Positions 55,004-62,574 of a stretch of 64,000 bases of DNA are shown one piece after another; the stretch's first letter is position 1; each line of letters begins with the position of its first letter. Where the stretch lies: assembly GCA_017435505.1 (NCBI GenBank), contig JAFSEZ010000029.1, positions 23,549 through 87,548 of the forward strand, written 5' to 3'. The DNA is from Akkermansia sp. GTDB taxonomy: Bacteria > Verrucomicrobiota > Verrucomicrobiia > Verrucomicrobiales > Akkermansiaceae. The position numbers and the translations under genes were made by a program. The notes under the pieces were generated by a model, which worked only from the letters and a program-made list of their open reading frames with translations, had not been told where the DNA came from and ran no database searches.

Positions 55004-55050
55004 TTTTTGAAATGAATTTTTCGTCTCCGACGGAAGATACTCATTTTCAC

Positions 55051-55079
55051 TTGCAAAGCCTTGCCGCCTAGGGTAAAAT
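55051..55079 (+). promoter_or_regulatory. Promoter of the RsmA-NUDIX gene
   Basis: TTGCAA (55051-55056), 17 nt, TAAAAT (55074-55079), 9 nt to the ATG at 55089; the same geometry as the HIT gene. Confidence 0.7.
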
Positions 55080-55088
55080 CCTCCCCGC

Positions 55089-56462
55089 ATGAACCGCTCA
55101 CAAATTCACAACGTGCTGGAAAACTTCGAGGTGAATCCATCTAAATCACTCGGACAGAATTTCCTGACGGATGAAAACGTAGCACGCTGGATTGTGAATC
55201 AACTGGAAATCACCCCGGAAGACTGCGTAGTGGAGGTAGGCCCCGGCACCGGTGCACTCACCGAACACATTGCGCCGCTCTGCCGCAAGCTCATCTTGGT
55301 GGAGTTCGATGCCCGCTTGGCTGAATACCAACGCACCCGCTGGGCAGACAGCCCCCATGTGCAGGTGAACCACGCCGATGGTGCCACTTGGGATCCCCGT
55401 CCACTTTTTGCCGAGAGCCCCGTCAAATTCATCGGCAATCTTCCCTACTCTGCCGGCGGAGCTATCTTGGCCAATTTTCTCACCTCCCCCTGTGCATGCG
55501 AACGCGCAGTGGTCATGCTGCAAAAAGAGTTCATCGACCGCATCTTGGCCAACCCCGGGGACGATGCATACGGACTGCTTTCCCTGAGGATTCAGATGGA
55601 CTGGGTACCCAAGGCACTCAAGACGGTACCGCCGGAGGCATTCTCTCCGCGGCCCAAGATAGATTCCACCGTCATGCTGCTCACGCGGAGAGATGAGCGG
55701 GAGTTCCCTCCATACGACCACAAGCTTATGGATGAGCTGATGCGCCGCTGCTTTGCCCAGCGCCGCAAGCAAATGCACAAGCAACTTCCCGCCTCCCCGG
55801 AGTGGAAACAGGTTGCGGCAGAACTCGGCATCTCCCCCACCGCCCGCCCGGAAGAATTGGGCCTGGAACAATGGATTCGCCTCACCAACGCCTACGATTC
55901 GCACCCCCTCGCAGCCGTAGCCCAGAAAGATGATGAGCTCTTTGATGTGGTGGATGCCCAAGACCAAGTGCTGCGCCAAGCTACGCGCAAAGAGGTGCAT
56001 GATACAGGACTGATGCACCGGGCAGTCCACATCCTCGTCTTCAACAAGCACCACGATTGCTTCCTGCAAAAGCGTTCCATGCTCAAAGACCGCCACCCCG
56101 GCGTGTGGGATTCCTCTGCCGCCGGCCATCTGGATGCCGGTGAATCCTATGAAGAAGCTGCCCGCCGAGAATTGCAGGAGGAGCTGGGAATCCCCGCCGA
56201 TACACGAATCCTTCATGTCGGCTCCCTTCCCCCCACTGCCGAGACCGGCTGGGAACACGTCGGTATCTATGCAGCTCTCTACGATGGCAAAATCCACTTC
56301 CCCGCAGCGGAAATATCCGGCGTCATGCCATTCCCGGCAAAGCTCATTGATGCATGGCTTGCCCGCCGCCCGCAGGACTTCGCATCGTCTTTTGCCCTCT
56401 GCTGGGCGCAGGTTCGCACCATGCTGGGTAATGAATCTGCCGATACTGAGTCTCAGGCATGA
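55089..56462 (+). CDS. rsmA: 16S rRNA dimethyltransferase RsmA (KsgA) fused to a NUDIX hydrolase
   Basis: A 457-residue two-domain protein. Residues 1-270 are RsmA, which dimethylates two adenines near the 3' end of 16S rRNA: SLGQNFL at 20-26, SAM motif VEVGPGTGAL (48-57), catalytic NLPY (117-120) and RPKIDSTV. Residues about 283-440 are a NUDIX domain with a complete box from G346 to I368 (GHLDAGESYEEAARRELQEE), closest in layout to the YfcD/isopentenyl-diphosphate-isomerase-like group that starts EKDELFDVVDAQDQVL. No stop or frameshift lies between the domains. A NUDIX enzyme would hydrolyse a nucleoside diphosphate-linked compound; its target here is unknown. Confidence 0.92.
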   Translation: MNRSQIHNVLENFEVNPSKSLGQNFLTDENVARWIVNQLEITPEDCVVEVGPGTGALTEHIAPLCRKLILVEFDARLAEYQRTRWADSPHVQVNHADGATWDPRPLFAESPVKFIGNLPYSAGGAILANFLTSPCACERAVVMLQKEFIDRILANPGDDAYGLLSLRIQMDWVPKALKTVPPEAFSPRPKIDSTVMLLTRRDEREFPPYDHKLMDELMRRCFAQRRKQMHKQLPASPEWKQVAAELGISPTARPEELGLEQWIRLTNAYDSHPLAAVAQKDDELFDVVDAQDQVLRQATRKEVHDTGLMHRAVHILVFNKHHDCFLQKRSMLKDRHPGVWDSSAAGHLDAGESYEEAARRELQEELGIPADTRILHVGSLPPTAETGWEHVGIYAALYDGKIHFPAAEISGVMPFPAKLIDAWLARRPQDFASSFALCWAQVRTMLGNESADTESQA

Positions 56463-56496
56463 CAAAGCAAGCCACCCGCAGCGGGTGAGCCTCGCC

Positions 56497-59217
56497 TCAT
56501 TGTTCATTGTTCAGGGAGCATTTCTCCCTGTATTTTTCAAACAGGTAGGCAACACGCTGCGCATCATCCGCAAACTGACTCCCGTATACATTCTCTACCG
56601 CAGCATCCAGTTTGTGGTGTGCCGCCAGCAGCTCAGGCGGCATCAACTGCGGGTCATACAAATCGGCCAAGGAGCTATCAGGATACAGCGCACGCGCATC
56701 CAGCACCCCCTGCGCCAGCTCCGTTATCTTATTCTGCTGAGCTTCGGTCGCATCCGGCCACGGGAAGTTGTTGTAAACTAGCTTATTAGAATAGCGATAG
56801 TCGCTCTTCAGGCGTCCGCACACGGCACGAGTCCATGCCATGTGCATGGTGCTGGTGAGGATGCCGAAGTGGTAGAGGGTAGCATGGGGAATGAGTGCAT
56901 TGGCATTGCTGCAAATCATATCGGCCGGCAAAAAACCGAGGGGAATGTATAATCTGTTTTCCGACGAATGAAGAGGCACTAGCAAGTAATGGCCTTGTTC
57001 CGGCTGGCGAATTTCTCCAAATAACTCAGGAGTCTGTGCCAGCTTGCGGGTAGCTTCTCGTGAACTATTTTCGCGAAAAATCTGTGTATTTTTAATTCTT
57101 TCCATCACATTCTCCAGATGACGGTACTGTGACGGGGGGACATTCTTCAACCAAAGGCACCAACGCTTGGCACCTTGAATAAACTCCTTCGCGCCCAAAA
57201 AAGGCTTAACAAAATCGCGAGCCGTTTCAGCAAAAGCGCCAATCTGAGATTCATCTACAAGCAAATGCCCTCCGTCATTTGGCATTGAGCCGAAAACCAT
57301 ACCGGGAACATCACACAATGGCTTATTTCTGTTTTCGATGAACATATCGGGTGCATTGACCAAATAGCCGTTGATGTGCGAAACTCGCTGCGCATTTCCA
57401 TCCGTGTTGAAAAGAAGTTTATACTCTTTTTCCGCATCCGAACAGAAGCCGATAATCAGGCAATGAACAGCAGCCTGCCCCCTAGCCTCATTGCTCCACT
57501 TAAACGTTCGGTAGGCAAATGTGATATGTATATTCTTCTGTTGTATCAAGTACTTCCACAGGATAGCCACAGACTGGCCTTGACACAAGGAGTTGGTTGA
57601 CACCAACGCCGCACGAATCTTAGTGCCCAGCATGTAGTCTGCCGCCTTGCCATACCAAGCAGCCACATAGTCCAAGTCCCCGGCACCTTTCACGCCTTCA
57701 AACACAGTAAGCAAATCTGCCTTTTGCTCCCGGCTCATGTTGCGAGCCCCCCCAAAGGGCGGATTTCCCATGATGTAGTTGAGCTCCCCATTGGGAACGA
57801 CTGTTGCCCAGTCGATGCGGAGAGCATTTCCGCAGACAATGGTGGCTGATGCAACAAGAGGAATGCGAGCATAGGCCTCCCCGAAGGTGTTGCCGACCTC
57901 GATATTCATTTGGTGGTCCATGAGCCACATGGCTACCTGGGCAATTTGGGCAGGGAACGCCTCCAGCTCGATGCCGTAGAACTGGTTGACATTGACTACA
58001 CACATATCATTCACAGAGAATAGCCACTGGGTGCCGGAAGCTTCCATTTCCTTCATGACATCCAGCTCCAGACGGCGCAGCTCTCGATAGGCCACCACCA
58101 GGAAGTTACCGCAACCGCAGGCGGGGTCAAGGAAGGTAAGGGATGCCAATTTTTGATGAAACTTGGCTAATTTAGCACTTTTTTGGGTAGATTTGTCGTG
58201 CTGAATACGCTCAAACTCCGCACGCAAATCATCCATGAACAGGGGATTGATGAGCTTAAGGATATTGCGCTCGCTGGTGTAGTGCACACCGAGGGCGCGG
58301 CGCAATTCGGGGTTCTTAACGCATTGGAACATGGAGCCGAATATGGCGGGCGAGATGCGGCTCCAGTCCAGCGAGCAGCAGTCTAGCACAGCCCGGCGCA
58401 AAGCGGAATCAAAGGCGGGCATAGGCAAACTTTCTGCAAAGAGGCCACCATTGACATAGGGGAATTTTTGGATATCAGGCTCAAGGCTGTTGAGCCGCTG
58501 CTCGACCGGGGTATTGAGAGCATAGAAAATCTGAGCCAGCAAAGGGGCAAGGTCACTACCATCCTCAGCTGAGTTGAGCCGAATCATCGAGTGAAAAGCA
58601 TCCTTGCGGAAGATACCGGTGTCATCCGCAAAGAAGCAGAAGAGGAGACGCACGAGATATGCCTCCAACGGCTGCCCCTCGTAACCGATGGATTTAAGGC
58701 GATCATGCAGCTTACCGAGCAGCTCTGCCGCCTGCACATTGACGGGGTCTTCTTCCTGATAGGCTTGCCGTTGGTATCCCGCAAGATAATGAAAAAGGGA
58801 TATATACTGCGGCAGCTCTGCGAGGGTGAAAGTGGTCAGCGCCGCATCTTGAGTCAGGTCGTAAAAATGCCAGTTGTCCATATCGCACACCAGGATGGCG
58901 CGGGGAAATTCATGGTGAGGCAGCGAATCCGCATAGCGCTTGGCCTGCTCATAGGCCTTGGGCAAATCCATGCATCGGGATGTTATTTCGATGAGGATAT
59001 GACCTTTCCAAAAGCAGCTAACGCAATCATTTACGGCATCTGCGCTCTTGACCTTTTGCTCGAAAATGGCCGCACGCTTACGCTCCACCCCCAGTACGCG
59101 AAAGAAATCGAGGAGGAAATGTTGAGGCTCCGCCTCCTTGCGCTCCGGGTTGTTCCAATCCTGCGCAAATTTGGCAGCTCGGTTGCTGATTTCATTCTGA
59201 CTCAGGGTAACGCGCAT
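56497..59217 (-). CDS. MmeI-family DNA methyltransferase with degenerate nuclease site
   Basis: A 906-residue protein matching MmeI (type IIL restriction-modification) along its whole length. N-terminal nuclease region 1-155, helical spacer 155-310, N6-adenine methyltransferase about 310-620 with SAM motif DPACGCGNF (364-372) and catalytic NPPF (485-488), target recognition domain about 640-815, and C-terminal helices. MmeI's nuclease needs D70-X9-E80-X-K82; the aligned residues here are S67, E77, T79, so cleavage should be lost. In the recognition domain the positions equal to MmeI E806/R808 are K804/D806, while A774 and R810 are kept (A772, R808). I start it at 59217 from the promoter geometry. 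Modification alone is predicted. Confidence 0.92.
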   Translation of the reverse strand: MRVTLSQNEISNRAAKFAQDWNNPERKEAEPQHFLLDFFRVLGVERKRAAIFEQKVKSADAVNDCVSCFWKGHILIEITSRCMDLPKAYEQAKRYADSLPHHEFPRAILVCDMDNWHFYDLTQDAALTTFTLAELPQYISLFHYLAGYQRQAYQEEDPVNVQAAELLGKLHDRLKSIGYEGQPLEAYLVRLLFCFFADDTGIFRKDAFHSMIRLNSAEDGSDLAPLLAQIFYALNTPVEQRLNSLEPDIQKFPYVNGGLFAESLPMPAFDSALRRAVLDCCSLDWSRISPAIFGSMFQCVKNPELRRALGVHYTSERNILKLINPLFMDDLRAEFERIQHDKSTQKSAKLAKFHQKLASLTFLDPACGCGNFLVVAYRELRRLELDVMKEMEASGTQWLFSVNDMCVVNVNQFYGIELEAFPAQIAQVAMWLMDHQMNIEVGNTFGEAYARIPLVASATIVCGNALRIDWATVVPNGELNYIMGNPPFGGARNMSREQKADLLTVFEGVKGAGDLDYVAAWYGKAADYMLGTKIRAALVSTNSLCQGQSVAILWKYLIQQKNIHITFAYRTFKWSNEARGQAAVHCLIIGFCSDAEKEYKLLFNTDGNAQRVSHINGYLVNAPDMFIENRNKPLCDVPGMVFGSMPNDGGHLLVDESQIGAFAETARDFVKPFLGAKEFIQGAKRWCLWLKNVPPSQYRHLENVMERIKNTQIFRENSSREATRKLAQTPELFGEIRQPEQGHYLLVPLHSSENRLYIPLGFLPADMICSNANALIPHATLYHFGILTSTMHMAWTRAVCGRLKSDYRYSNKLVYNNFPWPDATEAQQNKITELAQGVLDARALYPDSSLADLYDPQLMPPELLAAHHKLDAAVENVYGSQFADDAQRVAYLFEKYREKCSLNNEQ

Positions 59218-59224
59218 GCCCCGC

Positions 59225-59253
59225 ATGATAGCAAAATCTCCGTTGTATGGCAA
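59225..59253 (-). promoter_or_regulatory. Promoter of the MmeI-like gene
   Basis: Minus strand TTGCCA (59248-59253), 17 nt, TATCAT (59225-59230), 7 nt before the ATG at 59217, which decides against the in-frame starts at 59226 and 59259. Confidence 0.65.
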
Positions 59254-59301
59254 CTGCAAAGAGCAAAGGTGCTTGCACCTGCTCAGAGCGTCATTTTTTT
59301 G

Positions 59302-61143
59302 TCACAATTCATCCCACGCAGCAGCAGCAGCGCACCCGTAGTGGGGGTGCGCCCATAGACGACGAGCCATGAGACCGGGAGAGGCTATACCCAACAGAAA
59401 GCGTCTGCGCTGCGAAGGCCGGGAGAATTCAGGCAAATCAGCATCTGCAGGCAGGGGCATACCCTGTGCTGCGGCCGGGGGGATTGCCGTTTCCCTGCCG
59501 CAGCAGGTCGCACAATGCCCGCACGGCGCTGCGGGCTCTCCTGTAAAGTAGCGAGATAAAGAGGCATTGATGCACTCCTGACCTGTCAACATCCCCAACA
59601 GAGTGTGCATGCGCAAAAAGTCTGCATCACGTCGGCGCGCATAGGTTGCAGAAAGTTCAGCCGCTATGGAGCGGGCATCGCCCCCGCCTTGCGGAACAAG
59701 ATATAGGGCTTGCTGGCGCAAAGTGATTTTCCATTCGCCGGCTTGTTCGCACTCGCGCAGGAATTCCACAGCCTCCACATAAGAGCACCCCCATGCGTCC
59801 GCAGCATCCGCGACTTCTCCCTCACGGTGCATATCCAGCCATCTCAGCTGCGCCGCCTCCTCTGCCCCGCGGCCATCCAAAATCGTGCTCAGAGAGAACA
59901 GCGGCTTGACTTTGTAATACTTGTAACCGCGCCCCCCAACGGAGACATACCCCGATTGCTGAAGGATTGTGAGCAAACGCAGCGGCACATCTTCGGGGAC
60001 ATCACATGTGGTTCCCAATTCCCACAAAGACACTACGGCAGGGGCCAAGGGCAACAGCCAACGGCTCGCGCGCAACACCCCCTCCGCATCCGGTTCTGCT
60101 GCATAGATGCGATTAGCGGCATCCTGCACATCTTGACCATCCAACAACACCATGCTCACAGCAGGTGCACCATCACGCCCCGCTCGCCCGGATTCCTGCA
60201 AATAAGATTCAGGAGAGGTCGGCACGTTGAAATGCACAACCGAGCGAACATCCGGTTTATCCACCCCCATGCCAAACGCAATCGTAGCCACCAAAATGCG
60301 GCGACGATTGGCAAGAAAATCATCTTGTAGCTGCTCTCTCAGCTCGACAGGTTGGCCGGCATGGTATGCGGCGGCCTCCAAACCGACTTCTTGCAATGCG
60401 GCTGCCAGGTCCTCGCTTCCCTTGCGCGTGCGCGTGTATACAATAGCCGGCACATGGGCAGAATCCTGCAAAAACTCACACAAGGCAGCCATGCGATTGC
60501 GTGTACCCAGCACCCAACGAGAAATATTGGGGCGATACGGAGAAATGCTCACAACATCCGCATCCGCAATGTTGAAAGCATGGCACAAATCCGCCCGCAC
60601 TCGCAAGGTAGCGGTAGCGGTAAATGCCATGATGGCATAAAAATTCCGAGATTCACACCAGCGGGGCAATTTCAGATAATCAGGGCGAAAACTGTGTCCC
60701 CATTCGGAAATGCAGTGTGCTTCATCCACCACAAACACTCCTAATTTCGCTCCGTTCAACGTCTGGCACAAAGCTGCATTATCCAGCGACTCCGGCGCAA
60801 CATACAACAACTGCACCAGCCCCCCTGCAAGAGAGTTCAAAAGCGTTTTCCTCTCTTCCTCCTCCAATGTTGAATCATAACGGTAAGCGGCCATACCGAG
60901 ACTTTGCAGGTAGGCCACCTGCTCCCGCATCAGCGCGATAAGAGGCGAAACCACCACCGATGTGCGGCCCGGCAACATGGCAGCGGCCATTTGGTAGCAC
61001 AGGCTTTTACCATGCCCCGTCGGCATGATACCCAAACAATTACGCCCTGCCAGGGCTGTGCGCAACAGTTCCGGCTGTCCGGGGCGAAAAGCCTCCCGGC
61101 CAAATAGGCTCAGCATCTTTGCCTCCTGCTGCGTCATCTTCAT
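59302..61143 (-). CDS. recQ: ATP-dependent DNA helicase RecQ
   Basis: A 613-residue superfamily 2 helicase. Walker A is PTGHGKSLCYQ (GHGKS at 43-47, with His where most RecQ have Gly), DEAH at 140-143 in VVDEAHCISEWGH, motif VI in ESGRAGRDGAP, and a zinc-type Cys cluster (CGHCATCC) near residue 555. RecQ unwinds forks, joints and G-quadruplex DNA in repair. The classical RecQ winged helix and HRDC domain are not evident after the Cys cluster; a winged-helix-like region may lie before it. Its ATG at 61143 is preceded by AGGAAAA as a weak ribosome site. Confidence 0.9.
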   Translation of the reverse strand: MKMTQQEAKMLSLFGREAFRPGQPELLRTALAGRNCLGIMPTGHGKSLCYQMAAAMLPGRTSVVVSPLIALMREQVAYLQSLGMAAYRYDSTLEEEERKTLLNSLAGGLVQLLYVAPESLDNAALCQTLNGAKLGVFVVDEAHCISEWGHSFRPDYLKLPRWCESRNFYAIMAFTATATLRVRADLCHAFNIADADVVSISPYRPNISRWVLGTRNRMAALCEFLQDSAHVPAIVYTRTRKGSEDLAAALQEVGLEAAAYHAGQPVELREQLQDDFLANRRRILVATIAFGMGVDKPDVRSVVHFNVPTSPESYLQESGRAGRDGAPAVSMVLLDGQDVQDAANRIYAAEPDAEGVLRASRWLLPLAPAVVSLWELGTTCDVPEDVPLRLLTILQQSGYVSVGGRGYKYYKVKPLFSLSTILDGRGAEEAAQLRWLDMHREGEVADAADAWGCSYVEAVEFLRECEQAGEWKITLRQQALYLVPQGGGDARSIAAELSATYARRRDADFLRMHTLLGMLTGQECINASLSRYFTGEPAAPCGHCATCCGRETAIPPAAAQGMPLPADADLPEFSRPSQRRRFLLGIASPGLMARRLWAHPHYGCAAAAAWDEL

Positions 61144-61428
61144 GATGATGAGTTTTCCTGTACATTGATAAAAAAGGGAACGTGCTACACAACACATTCC
61201 CTTTCTGCAAGCGGATGGGGTGGGATTTTGGCGATTGAGGGTGAGAAAGTTGGGACGGAGGGGTACATATTGCGGGGGTATAGAGGTGGGGGTCTTCTGC
61301 TTTTTGTCGTTTTAACTCCCGCCCCGGTGTGGGTGGGTGGGGCTGGGTGTATTTTAGGGGAGGAAGGAGGGGGGAGCAAGAAAAAATGCGTTTTTTTGTT
61401 TTTTGGGGTGTTTTTTTGCAGAAAAAGC
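61144..61428. other. G-rich noncoding stretch with a G-quadruplex motif
   Basis: No convincing gene lies here. The plus strand carries many G runs, and at 61331-61347 reads GGGTGGGTGGGGCTGGG, which fits a stable quadruplex (loops of 1, 1 and 2). It is the upstream region of recQ on one side and of the small toxin-like gene on the other. A T-rich tract follows (61391-61420). Confidence 0.7.
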
Positions 61429-61457
61429 TTGCATGAAGTATCATTTTGTAGTACAAT
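61429..61457 (+). promoter_or_regulatory. Promoter of the small hydrophobic peptide gene
   Basis: TTGCAT (61429-61434), 17 nt, TACAAT (61452-61457). The leader would be about 32 nt and contains AAAGGAGGTG (61480-61489), a perfect Shine-Dalgarno sequence, 6 nt before the ATG. Confidence 0.8.
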
Positions 61458-61495
61458 GACGCCGCCGTCCAAGGCATAGAAAGGAGGTGAAAAGC

Positions 61496-61570
61496 ATGAA
61501 GCTATCTCCACGCTGTGTCTGGATAGTGGTTAAGGTGCTAATTGAGCTTGTGCTCATGCTCCTGGACTAA
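61496..61570 (+). CDS. 24-residue hydrophobic peptide, candidate type I toxin
   Basis: A tiny gene: AAAGGAGGTG ribosome site, ATG at 61496, stop TAA at 61568-61570. The peptide begins MKLSPRCVW and continues as one hydrophobic helix (IVVKVLIELVLMLL) ending in Asp; it would insert in the membrane. This is the size and shape of type I toxins such as TisB or Ibs. The strong promoter and the Shine-Dalgarno sequence, rare in this window, show it is built for expression. An 11-bp hairpin follows, and a downstream RNA is complementary to its start region. Sequence identity to a known toxin family is not claimed. Confidence 0.7.
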   Translation: MKLSPRCVWIVVKVLIELVLMLLD

Positions 61571-61577
61571 TCCGGCG

Positions 61578-61609
61578 CGGCAGCCCCCGATTCGCAGCGG
61601 GGGTTGCCG
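61578..61609 (+). terminator. Hairpin after the peptide gene
   Basis: An 11-bp stem (CGGCAGCCCCC with GGGGGTTGCCG, one G-U pair), 10-nt loop, 7 nt past the stop codon. No T run follows, so it may stabilise or block the mRNA end rather than terminate by itself. Confidence 0.65.
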
Positions 61610-61654
61610 TTGCGGACGGTGAAACGAAAAAAAATGGATTTCAAGAGAAAATGC

Positions 61655-61681
61655 TTGACTGTTCTTTTGTTTCGTTTTAAT
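61655..61681 (+). promoter_or_regulatory. Promoter of the candidate antitoxin RNA
   Basis: TTGACT (61655-61660) followed by TTTAAT (61676-61681) at 15 nt, or by TAATGT (61678-61683) at 17 nt. Either gives a transcript start near 61688-61690, exactly where the complementarity to the peptide mRNA begins. Confidence 0.5.
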
Positions 61682-61687
61682 GTGTGG

Positions 61688-61772
61688 GCAGACACAGCTA
61701 GGAGTGAAGCTTCCGCTTCTTTTCTATACAGGCCCGCCGGTGCTGCGAATTTAGCCGGCGGGCTTTTCTTTT
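61688..61772 (+). ncRNA. Candidate antisense RNA to the peptide mRNA
   Basis: Predicted RNA of about 85 nt from the promoter above to a strong terminator. Bases 61689-61713 are complementary to the peptide mRNA at 61498-61521, from the last base of its start codon through codon 9: blocks of 10 (CAGACACAGC with GCTGTGTCTG), 4 and 6 pairs plus a G-U pair, with a one-base bulge and a few mismatches. Further partial matches extend toward the ribosome site. Such an RNA would block translation of the peptide, as in known type I toxin-antitoxin pairs. Both genes are on the same strand. Confidence 0.6.
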
Positions 61773-61773
61773 A
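61731..61773 (+). terminator. Terminator of the candidate antitoxin RNA
   Basis: A 9-bp perfect stem GCCCGCCGG/CCGGCGGGC (61732-61740 with 61755-61763), 14-nt loop, then TTTTCTTTT. Confidence 0.88.
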
Positions 61774-61784
61774 GCGTTTCAACG

Positions 61785-61997
61785 ATGATGGATGAGAAGA
61801 TGAGAGAAGAGATGACGCCTGAGCGTATTAAGGCGCTGCGGGGGGTGCTGGGGTTGAGTCAGCGGGGGCTGGCGGAGGCTCTGGGGATGAGTTTGGGGGC
61901 GGTGCGGCATTGGGAGCAGGGTATCCGCTTGCCGGATGGTGCGGCGTGTAAGTTGTTGCGGATTTTGGAGCTGCACCCTGAGTTGATTGGGGTGTGA
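61785..61997 (+). CDS. Small HTH (XRE/YiaG-like) DNA-binding protein
   Basis: A 70-residue protein that is one Cro/C1-type helix-turn-helix: RGLAEALGMSLGAVRHWEQG (about 29-48) within IKALRGVLGLSQRGLAEALG, followed by RLPDGAACKLLRILE. It is like the HTH half of HigA/YiaG regulators. ATG codons at 61785, 61788 and 61800 are possible, and no clear ribosome site separates them. It lies 12 nt after the antitoxin RNA terminator, without a recognisable own promoter. It may control the genes of the element to its right. Confidence 0.75.
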   Translation: MMDEKMREEMTPERIKALRGVLGLSQRGLAEALGMSLGAVRHWEQGIRLPDGAACKLLRILELHPELIGV

Positions 61998-62032
61998 GGT
62001 GTTGCGTCCTTCCCACCCCCTGCCCGGTTTTC

Positions 62033-62066
62033 TAAAAAAAAGGCACCCGTTGGGGTGCCTTTTTGT
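62033..62066. terminator. Bidirectional terminator between converging genes
   Basis: An 8-bp stem AGGCACCC/GGGTGCCT (62041-62048 with 62053-62060), 4-nt loop, with an A run before (from 62033) and a T run after, so it works for both the HTH gene and the minus-strand operon. Confidence 0.9.
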
Positions 62067-62090
62067 TTGCGGTTGGTTGGGGGTGTGGGG

Positions 62091-62315
62091 TTAGTTTTTT
62101 GGTGGGTGGTGGGCGGCGGTGTGGGCTCGGGCGGCGAGGACGGCCATGAGTGCGTGGTCTAGGAGGGCGCGGACGTCGTGTTCGAGGTCGGCGGGGTGGG
62201 TGTAGATGTCGGGGTGGGCGATGACGCGGTGTGCGAGGGTGGTGGCGGCGCTGGCGAGGGCGAGGATGTGGCGCAGGACGCTGGCGGGGGGTGTGGTGGT
62301 GGTGGTGGTGTTCAT
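62091..62315 (-). CDS. Small Ala/His-rich protein of unknown function
   Basis: A 74-residue protein starting MNTTTTTTPPASVLRHILAL, rich in Ala, His and Thr, predicted helical, no known domain. It is the last gene of a minus-strand group with gaps of 6 and 28 nt. The coding strand is strongly C-rich, as in the ATPase gene to the right, which supports common origin. Low complexity makes it the least certain of the group. Confidence 0.55.
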   Translation of the reverse strand: MNTTTTTTPPASVLRHILALASAATTLAHRVIAHPDIYTHPADLEHDVRALLDHALMAVLAARAHTAAHHPPKN

Positions 62316-62321
62316 GGTTGT

Positions 62322-62546
62322 TTAATAATCATCGTCTAGTGAATAAAAACCAAACTTTGCAAATTCGTAGTCTACGGGGTTTCCGTCTCCGTCATCATCC
62401 CAGTGGTGGCGTTCATACTCAATGTTCATGCCTATGTGGTTTCCGACTTCTGATTCGGTGATGATTGCATCGGGCGGGAATTGCTTCAGAGCCTCAATAA
62501 GCACCCTGACTGTCGGCGCTAATAGTTTTATGTGTTTCTTTTTCAT
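62322..62546 (-). CDS. Small acidic protein of unknown function
   Basis: A 74-residue protein with a basic start (MKKKHIKLLAPTVRVLIEAL) and an acidic, aromatic end (RHHWDDDGDGNPVDYEFAKFGFYSLDDDY). The DNA here is not C-skewed like its two neighbours, so it may have a separate origin. The DDDGDGN stretch resembles a calcium loop, but one copy is weak evidence. No family recognised. Confidence 0.6.
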   Translation of the reverse strand: MKKKHIKLLAPTVRVLIEALKQFPPDAIITESEVGNHIGMNIEYERHHWDDDGDGNPVDYEFAKFGFYSLDDDY

Positions 62547-62574
62547 GGTGTTTTTTGTGTGTGGGGGTGAGGGG

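Noticed and set aside
61165..61479. Open frame of 104 codons across the G-rich gap before the peptide gene
   Set aside because: Low-complexity translation, no ribosome site, and it runs through the promoter of the peptide gene and G/T tracts. Treated as noncoding.
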